64,000 nt of DNA. It comes from Zonotrichia leucophrys gambelii. Lineage: Eukaryota; Chordata; Aves; Passeriformes; Passerellidae. Below are positions 61,101 through 64,000 of this stretch, one piece after another. How positions within the stretch are numbered: the stretch's first letter is position 1; the number at the start of each line of letters is the position of its first letter. Under the pieces are notes generated by a model, which worked only from the letters and a program-made list of their open reading frames with translations, searched no databases and was not told the DNA's origin. Location of the stretch: contig NC_088172.1 in assembly GCF_028769735.1 (NCBI RefSeq), positions 35,957,897 to 36,021,896 on the forward strand, written 5' to 3'. The position numbers and the translations under genes are program-made.

Positions 61101-63462
61101 CTGTCTGTATTTTAATCTGGAGGCCTGAGGAACTGCCCAGTCTGAGGATGTAATCTTTGGTGAATTCCCAGCTAGTGATGCACTAGAGGAAGAATTTGAA
61201 CTGCAATATAATTTCAAAACAAAACAAAGCAAAAAAACAAACCAAACCAACCAACCAAATATTAAAAGAAAACCAAAAGAGAAAAAGAGATAAAGAAATA
61301 ACTCTAAATCATTTGGTTTAAAAAAGAGGCATTGGAACAGAAGATACATAGAATCTTCCAGCAACATGAAACAACTTGCACAATATTTTATGTCTGCTAA
61401 CTTGCTATAAATAATTTCATCACAAATATGGAATTTTACAGCCAAAGTAGGGATATATTTGTAAGGAAACAACATGAGGATTAGAAAATAATTTTCCTTG
61501 GGTATCACAGGCACTAATGCACATAACTGATCCTTCTACCACTGCAGAATAATAGTAGAGGAAACCCAGGAAAACACCTCCACTATCCCAAGAGTGTTGG
61601 GTCATTGTTAAAGTAATTTTAAGAGGCATGTTAATGAATAAACATGAGAATAAAAATGGATCTGATGAACTCATAACCAAAAGCAGCTTCTAAAGCTGCT
61701 TTAATCACCATATTCCAGCTCTACCTCTTCTTTCTGTGACAATGACATGCTGAGTGGAGCTTTTCCAACTCAGTCAGTTTCTGCAGAATAGTGCTGATGG
61801 AGGGTGTAGATATACCCATCAAACTTCCATCTAAACTCCCAGCATTTTCAGGGTCCCATCTCTGAAAATCAGACAAACTCAGGAGAGCTGAATCCAGCCT
61901 GCCTTGTTTAAGGTGATCCCCCTGCTCTGTCAAGTAAAAAAAACCAAACACTTTGAAGTGCTATCCAAGGCAATTGAGAGTGCTGACAGAAACAAAGCCT
62001 CTCCAGCACAATGCTGGATTGACATTCCCTGCATGGAATGAGACAACATGATGGTGACAATGCTGCCAGCAATAACACTGGAGAAGGGCTCCTTTGTACA
62101 GCACCAGCAACAGAAAACTTTCCAATTCAAAAAAGACAACCAACCAAAAAAAGATGGTTCCAGGCACATGCCATGCCTACAGTCAGCTTACAGGACCTCT
62201 GCTGACATCAGGTGTGTGAGGAGCCCAGATCATGCACCCCACATGCCCTGGACAGGCAGCAGGGAGGTGCAAGAGCCTCTGAGTCACTTAGGGAACTGAG
62301 CTGGGGTGGAGGTGCCCTCAGGATATCCTGGGAGACACCCCTGGGTGCCCAACCAGATACATAAGCCCAGTCCCTCACTATGTGCAAGTCCCTCCATGGC
62401 AAAGCCCTAAAATCAGTGAACCAGAGCAGCTGATTATAAAGATCCATAATCTTCTATTATTCATAAAGCAAATTCACAGATAAATATTGATAAAATATCC
62501 TATTCTAACATGCCTGCTGATGACATGGTGCTTTCTATAATGAATGAGCACATAATGCACCAACATTGCTTTTATAACCACTTAGCAAGGCTTGTTTCTC
62601 TTTTCTAATGAGGTACATTCCCTTCTTTTTGGCACTGCTCATCTGACCTCCTCACCTACTTTGGATATTTTGTCAATTTACTGAAAATTACTTCCTGTGC
62701 ATATAAAAACAAAATCTGTTTTTATATTTGACAGGTCACATTAGATTGACTAATTTTTAACACATATACTTTGAGAACAGAAACACTCTGTAAGTTTTGG
62801 AAGATATACTACTTAAGTGTAAGATAAAACAATTTTAAACTTAACTTTCATACCTGCTAGATCCTAAATCAATTAGTGACTGTGCCTTCTGCATACTGGA
62901 ACCACCAAATCCTCCTGCCATGGGGCCTAAAGAACCAGTATGAGGCAGTGCTGAAAGAAGAAGAAACAAAAAATTAACCTCAGAACTGTAAAGCAACTGG
63001 GTAAAGATAATGCTGCATAATCAACATTCACTTTGTCAGAAGTAAGAAAAGCTAATCAGTGTCTTGTTGTTATGATTAACTAGTTAGAACAGAATTAACA
63101 AATGTGAACTTTGGAGAAAAATAATTTGTAGGGTTTTCTGGGGATTTTTGTTGGTTTTTTTTTTTTAACTCTCATGCATATGTTAGGATTCCTGTCTGAA
63201 ATTAGCCACAGAGAAAATAAGATTCACAATTCTGAGAGCAAGCACTGGATTGTGCTATACTTACTTGAGGAGAAAGGAACAGACAAAGGCTGCAGAAGGC
63301 TGGATGTTCCATTTGGCAACGAGGAGGTACTGACAGAAGGCACCAGGGGAGCAGAGATGACCAGGGGAGGAATGGAAGTCATGGAGGTCAGAGCCATGGG
63401 AGCGAGCGGTGCCATCGCAGACACAGACGTGGGCATGGACAGATTTGGCATGCTACCCATTC
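18954..63462 (-). CDS. ITSN2: ITSN2, intersectin 2 (5' end outside window)
   Basis: ITSN2 is a cytoplasmic adaptor at clathrin-coated pits. Its EH domains bind NPF peptides (epsin-type partners), its SH3 domains bind proline-rich endocytic and signalling proteins, and its DH-PH unit activates Cdc42. Thirty-four coding exons, all GT-AG and phase-consistent, encode about 1,647 residues to the stop at 18954. In order, with residues numbered from the window's first codon: EH1-EH2 linker (1-110), EH2 (~110-215), coiled coil (~240-660), SH3A (~705-765), SH3B (~845-910), SH3C (~935-990), SH3D (~1005-1070), SH3E (~1080-1140), DH (~1155-1365), PH (~1370-1500), C2 (~1515-1647). EH1 and the start codon are missing because the gene continues past 64000. 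ITSN2 rather than ITSN1 is indicated by [18 protein letters not shown] in C2, the end LFDQKTLL, and the SH3B linker [17 protein letters not shown]. The DH-PH-C2 exons make this the long isoform. ITSN2 and FAM228 are convergent. Confidence 0.96.
19726..21046 (+). mobile_element. Solo LTR of an endogenous retrovirus
   Basis: The element begins TGTCATGGTTTGACC and ends GGTTTGAG-complementary CTCAAACCATGACA, a TG...CA pair with long inverted ends. It is flanked by the 5-bp duplication GCTAT (19721-19725 and 21047-21051). A TATA-like TTAAAAG lies at 19856-19862 and AATAAA at 20921-20926, so it reads on the plus strand, antisense to ITSN2, within the gene's last coding intron. At 1,321 bp it is a long LTR, with a C20 run (20083-20102). 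No gag, pol or env is present. Five-base duplications fit ERVL-like elements, but the family is not certain. Confidence 0.85.
20083..20102 (+). repeat. C20 homopolymer inside the LTR
   Basis: Twenty consecutive C residues are followed by an A. Such runs are unstable and often mis-sized in assemblies. Confidence 0.9.
21532..21705 (-). CDS. ITSN2: ITSN2 exon 33 of window: C2 domain
   Basis: Acceptor GTGTTTAG, donor ATG|GTAAGTG. It codes [40 protein letters not shown] and [11 protein letters not shown]. The C2 calcium-site aspartates are only partly kept (the first loop has N-P), so Ca2+ binding is doubtful. Confidence 0.96.
21998..22081 (-). CDS. ITSN2: ITSN2 exon 32 of window: start of C2
   Basis: Acceptor GTTCCCAG, donor ATG|GTAAGTG. 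It codes [20 protein letters not shown] then LKACKPN. Confidence 0.95.
22226..22308 (-). CDS. ITSN2: ITSN2 exon 31 of window: PH C-terminal helix
   Basis: Acceptor CCTGCAG, donor AAG|GTACCCA. It codes [20 protein letters not shown], the closing helix with the invariant PH tryptophan. Confidence 0.96.
22850..22971 (-). CDS. ITSN2: ITSN2 exon 30 of window: PH domain
   Basis: Acceptor CTTTCAG, donor GCG|GTGAGTA. It codes [20 protein letters not shown] then [20 protein letters not shown]. Confidence 0.96.
23697..23909 (-). CDS. ITSN2: ITSN2 exon 29 of window: PH domain
   Basis: Acceptor CTTCCCAG, donor ATG|GTGAGTG. It codes [40 protein letters not shown] and the loop to NSQFKMYKM, the first strands of the PH barrel. 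Confidence 0.96.
24763..24930 (-). CDS. ITSN2: ITSN2 exon 28 of window: end of DH, DH-PH link
   Basis: Acceptor CACACCAG, donor GAG|GTACCTG. It codes [20 protein letters not shown] and the helix [20 protein letters not shown] continuing into the PH domain. Confidence 0.96.
25082..25180 (-). CDS. ITSN2: ITSN2 exon 27 of window: DH conserved region 3
   Basis: Acceptor CACCACAG, donor AGT|GTGAGTA. It codes [20 protein letters not shown] then [12 protein letters not shown], the Rho-GTPase-contacting DH signature. Confidence 0.96.
25760..25943 (-). CDS. ITSN2: ITSN2 exon 26 of window: DH domain
   Basis: Acceptor GTCCGCAG, donor AAG|GTATCTC. It codes [40 protein letters not shown] and the helix to DADFKDYLK. 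The exon is GC-rich for this gene. Confidence 0.95.
26558..26664 (-). CDS. ITSN2: ITSN2 exon 25 of window: DH domain
   Basis: Acceptor CCTGCAG, donor GAA|GTGAGTA. It codes [20 protein letters not shown] then [15 protein letters not shown]. Confidence 0.95.
27526..27647 (-). CDS. ITSN2: ITSN2 exon 24 of window: start of DH domain
   Basis: Acceptor TCCTGCAG, donor GAG|GTGAGAT. It codes [20 protein letters not shown] then [20 protein letters not shown], helix 1 (conserved region 1) of a Dbl-homology domain. Confidence 0.96.
28001..28052 (+). repeat. CR1 LINE 3' tail (plus orientation)
   Basis: GGACTTGATGACC, TTAAAGGTCTTTTCCAACCT and the ATTCTATGATTCTA tail mark an extreme 3' end of CR1. Confidence 0.85.
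31085..31306 (+). repeat. CR1 LINE 3' end (plus orientation)
   Basis: The order 'agatttaatattaggaaaaa', 'tggagaccccatccctggaa', 'aaaggtcttttccaacctta', 'ctatgattcc' is the CR1 3' end in forward orientation. Confidence 0.85.
34147..34162 (+). repeat. (TA)8 microsatellite
   Basis: Eight TA units lie in the large ITSN2 intron. Confidence 0.85.
40313..40504 (-). CDS. ITSN2: ITSN2 exon 23 of window: SH3E
   Basis: Acceptor CTTCCCAG, donor AGT|GTAAGCA. It codes [50 protein letters not shown]. If the donor is not used, the frame runs 42 codons into the intron and stops at 40182. Confidence 0.96.
41324..41420 (-). CDS. ITSN2: ITSN2 exon 22 of window: SH3D second half
   Basis: Acceptor ATTTACAG, donor CAG|GTGAAAA. 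It codes [20 protein letters not shown]. The SH3 signature ends PASHV instead of PxNYV, so the second pocket tyrosine is histidine. Confidence 0.95.
42208..42329 (-). CDS. ITSN2: ITSN2 exon 21 of window: SH3D first half
   Basis: Acceptor TTTCCAG, donor CAG|GTAAGTG. It codes [20 protein letters not shown] and [15 protein letters not shown]. Confidence 0.95.
42511..42556 (-). CDS. ITSN2: ITSN2 exon 20 of window: SH3C-SH3D linker
   Basis: Acceptor TTTGTAG, donor CCG|GTAAGTG. The 46-bp exon codes [15 protein letters not shown], placing the conserved KKPEIAQV across the junction. Confidence 0.92.
42838..43004 (-). CDS. ITSN2: ITSN2 exon 19 of window: SH3C
   Basis: Acceptor CCTGCACAG, donor GAT|GTGAGTT. 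It codes [39 protein letters not shown], a complete SH3 with all core ligand-binding aromatics. Confidence 0.96.
43642..43706 (-). CDS. ITSN2: ITSN2 exon 18 of window: SH3B-SH3C linker
   Basis: Acceptor TTCTGCAG, donor AGG|GTAAGAC. The 65-bp exon codes [20 protein letters not shown] and part of the Glu pair before SH3C. Confidence 0.9.
44520..44725 (-). CDS. ITSN2: ITSN2 exon 17 of window: SH3B
   Basis: Acceptor TCTTACAG, donor GGA|GTAAGTG. One exon encodes the whole domain: [40 protein letters not shown]. The usual ALYDY is ALCSW here, as I recall for ITSN2 in general. Confidence 0.96.
45129..45273 (-). CDS. ITSN2: ITSN2 exon 16 of window: SH3A-SH3B linker
   Basis: Acceptor TTTGCAG, donor CAG|GTACCTT. 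It codes [20 protein letters not shown] and [18 protein letters not shown], a Ser/Thr-rich linker with SP sites. Confidence 0.93.
45550..45725 (-). CDS. ITSN2: ITSN2 exon 15 of window: SH3A second half and linker
   Basis: Acceptor GTCCATAG, donor AGA|GTGAGTT. It codes [20 protein letters not shown] then [11 protein letters not shown], the SH3 tryptophan and PxNYV signature, followed by [20 protein letters not shown]. Confidence 0.96.
46881..46990 (-). repeat. CR1 LINE 3'-end fragment (minus orientation)
   Basis: AATCACAGATTCACAGGATG, then 'gggatcttaaagatcacctg' and 'aggggcagggacactttcca', the reverse complement of CR1. It lies in an ITSN2 intron (between exons 14 and 15), and so is in the gene's sense orientation. 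Confidence 0.85.
47479..47600 (-). CDS. ITSN2: ITSN2 exon 14 of window: SH3A first half
   Basis: Acceptor CCTTCCAG, donor CAG|GTAAGAT. It codes [18 protein letters not shown], with the ALYPF motif and acidic RT loop of an SH3 domain, then NTGDVIQ. Confidence 0.96.
47783..47875 (-). repeat. CR1 LINE 3'-end fragment (minus orientation)
   Basis: 'gggttgggctggaagggacc', 'ttaaaggtcatctagtttca', 'gccatgggcagggaca' match the reversed CR1 3' end. It lies in the intron just upstream of exon 14. Confidence 0.8.
48770..49215 (-). CDS. ITSN2: ITSN2 exon 13 of window: KLERQ-type charged region and linker
   Basis: Acceptor TTCTTGTAG, donor AAG|GTAATCT. At 446 bp it is the largest coding exon here. It codes a continuous E/K/R/Q-rich helix ([20 protein letters not shown] and on), then a non-helical tail [20 protein letters not shown] leading to WKNEG and SH3A. 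As remembered, human ITSN2 is clearly shorter here; ITSN1 has a comparable tail. Confidence 0.93.
50323..50459 (-). CDS. ITSN2: ITSN2 exon 12 of window: coiled coil
   Basis: Acceptor CTCCCTAG, donor AAG|GTGATCA. It codes [20 protein letters not shown] and on to [11 protein letters not shown]. Confidence 0.94.
52212..52292 (-). CDS. ITSN2: ITSN2 optional (alternative) 81-bp exon
   Basis: A pyrimidine/TACAG acceptor and a weak donor (AAG|GTTATTT) bound exactly 27 codons, inserted in phase 0 between exons 11 and 12. It begins [10 protein letters not shown], has two cysteines among repeated leucines, and ends NNLFLLLK. I recall a near-identical 27-residue insert at the same place in one human ITSN2 isoform. 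Its Leu-rich, uncharged character is unlike the charged coiled coil around it. Confidence 0.8.
53179..53318 (-). CDS. ITSN2: ITSN2 exon 11 of window: coiled coil
   Basis: Acceptor TTATGCAG, donor AAG|GTACTTG. It codes [20 protein letters not shown] then [20 protein letters not shown] and FNSQLK, just before the optional 27-residue insert. Confidence 0.95.
53940..54027 (-). CDS. ITSN2: ITSN2 exon 10 of window: coiled coil
   Basis: Acceptor ATCTACAG, donor AGA|GTAAGTG. It codes [20 protein letters not shown], a stretch shared by intersectins, then KNAQLENTQ. Confidence 0.94.
54836..54976 (-). CDS. ITSN2: ITSN2 exon 9 of window: coiled coil
   Basis: Acceptor CTTTCCAG, donor GAG|GTGTGTA. It codes [20 protein letters not shown] and on to VKQLQQQLE (47 residues). 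Confidence 0.94.
55203..55352 (-). CDS. ITSN2: ITSN2 exon 8 of window: coiled coil
   Basis: Acceptor TCCTCAG, donor CTG|GTAAGAC. It codes [20 protein letters not shown] and continues as a heptad region to LNLELEAL. Confidence 0.95.
56009..56271 (-). CDS. ITSN2: ITSN2 exon 7 of window: coiled coil
   Basis: Acceptor TTCTTTTAG, donor GAG|GTTGTTT, which is weak. It codes [20 protein letters not shown] and a long E/R/Q-rich heptad region ending [12 protein letters not shown]. The phase fits both neighbours only with this donor. Confidence 0.92.
57294..57379 (-). CDS. ITSN2: ITSN2 exon 6 of window: linker to coiled coil
   Basis: Acceptor CCCTCCAG, donor CAG|GTAAAAA. It codes [20 protein letters not shown] then EEPQKKQP. 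Confidence 0.9.
57470..57607 (-). CDS. ITSN2: ITSN2 exon 5 of window: EH2 calcium loop
   Basis: Acceptor CCCTGCAG, donor CAG|GTAATCA. It codes [16 protein letters not shown], an intact EF-hand loop with Asp at positions 1, 3 and 5 and Glu at 12, then [19 protein letters not shown] and VPPSF, the usual EH end. Confidence 0.95.
57811..58206 (-). repeat. CR1 LINE 3' portion (minus orientation)
   Basis: About 395 bp of reversed CR1, from 'ggttggggttggaagggacc' through 'gcctgttccagtgcctcacc', 'aatttcttcctaatatccaa' and 'cccccttgtcctgtc'. It is the longest CR1 copy within ITSN2 here, in the EH2 intron. Confidence 0.9.
59750..59813 (-). CDS. ITSN2: ITSN2 exon 4 of window: EH2 middle
   Basis: Acceptor CACTAAG, donor TTG|GTGAGTT. 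The 64-bp exon codes [20 protein letters not shown]; its last codon is completed by the next exon to give the conserved EH pocket Trp. Confidence 0.92.
61058..61200 (-). CDS. ITSN2: ITSN2 exon 3 of window: start of EH2
   Basis: Acceptor TTGCAG, donor CAG|GTGAGTA. After a Ser-rich stretch it codes [20 protein letters not shown] then [10 protein letters not shown], the first helix and degenerate first EF-loop of EH2. Confidence 0.93.
61215..61262 (+). repeat. AAAC/AACC-rich simple repeat
   Basis: Tandem-like AAAC, AAAG and AACC units lie directly upstream (in minus-strand terms) of ITSN2 exon 3. On the minus strand they form a long GTTT/GGTT-rich run that may serve as the polypyrimidine-poor region before the acceptor. 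Confidence 0.6.
62854..62950 (-). CDS. ITSN2: ITSN2 exon 2 of window: linker
   Basis: Acceptor CTTTCAG, donor CAG|GTATGAA. It codes the Gly/Ser-rich linker [18 protein letters not shown] followed by [13 protein letters not shown]. Confidence 0.9.
63265..63462 (-). CDS. ITSN2: ITSN2 exon 1 of window: EH1-EH2 linker
   Basis: Acceptor TTCTCTAG, donor CAA|GTAAGTA. It codes [14 protein letters not shown]..., a Ser/Pro/Thr/Met-rich flexible linker containing [20 protein letters not shown], well conserved in ITSN2 as I recall it. Confidence 0.9.
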
Positions 63463-64000
63463 CTAGAGAAAACCCAACAATTCAGGCTTTAACACTGCAG
63501 AGGCTTCAGCAAGAAACTGGGTCCCTTATGTGGGTCAAAACTACACAAAGCAACTGGTGTCTGCAATACAATGAGGGAAAATAGATGCTCACGTGCAATA
63601 TTTACTTTTTTGCTAAATTTAGGCAAGACAGCTCACAGGGGAAAATACACTGAACAACAGGAATTTAAAAAGAAAAGCAAATTCATTGACAAGCAAATTC
63701 GTTCTCAAGGTAGGCTTAGCTACTATTCTCACAACAGAGTAAGATCTGGTTTTGTATAATTGCAGCTATACCTATTTCTTCAACAAGCCTGGCCCCTGAG
63801 AGAGAATTACAACCTCAAAAGCTGTGGCAATCCTCCACAGGGAAAAGCTGCTGCTGTTTCTGAACTAAGTCTCTTCCAACTATCAGCCTTGGAAGAATCC
63901 ACAGGGGTGAAAAGTCCTTATTAGTACCCATGCTTAGCAAAGGGTTTCTAGAGGCAGCTGCCTGAGGCAAATTAGGGCACTTGAATTACTGGCTGCACCT
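63463..64000 (-). other. ITSN2: ITSN2 intron at the right edge
   Basis: No further coding exon was recognised. EH1 and the start codon should lie beyond the window. Confidence 0.7.

Noticed and set aside
1..64000. Search for CRISPR arrays, operons, toxin-antitoxin or phage modules
   Set aside because: No regular spacer-repeat array or closely packed co-directional frames exist; the sequence is a vertebrate locus with spliced genes.

Overview
This is vertebrate nuclear DNA, almost certainly from a bird. Genes are split by GT-AG introns, the scattered repeats are CR1 LINE 3' ends (the dominant avian LINE, several ending in the ATTCTATG-type tail), and there is a compact CpG-island promoter. 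Species cannot be read from the sequence; the LTR content would fit a passerine, but that is inference.

The right two thirds (about 17.6-63.5 kb, minus strand) is ITSN2, intersectin 2, an endocytic scaffold and Cdc42 exchange factor. I could place 34 coding exons, all with consistent reading phase, running from the linker after the first EH domain to the stop codon. They give about 1,647 residues: EH2, a long Glu/Arg/Lys/Gln-rich coiled coil, five SH3 domains (A-E), DH, PH and C2. The start codon and EH1 lie beyond position 64000. A further 81-bp in-frame exon (52212-52292) matches the 27-residue optional insert I recall from mammalian ITSN2. A 12.7-kb intron separates the SH3 part from the DH-PH-C2 part.

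The plus strand carries a small FAM228-family gene (coding exons 11516-17028, about 153 residues). It probably starts from the CpG island at about 7.9-8.7 kb, which has three ATTGG (inverted CCAAT) boxes spaced exactly 32 bp apart. The gene runs tail-to-tail into ITSN2, with predicted poly(A) signals only about 490 bp apart. FAM228 beside ITSN2 agrees with the mammalian gene order I remember.

The left 7.9 kb has no gene I can support. It holds a truncated CR1, a composite with two inverted ~300-bp arms around ~1.2 kb of unrecognised sequence, and an LTR-like 3' end with a 27-bp tandem/hairpin repeat. The last ITSN2 intron contains a clean 1,321-bp solo LTR (19726-21046), antisense to the gene, with a 5-bp target duplication GCTAT.

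I found no CRISPR, operon or other prokaryotic system. The most noteworthy items are the optional ITSN2 exon, the phased CCAAT promoter, the inverted-arm composite, the solo LTR and a possible alternative first exon of ITSN2.
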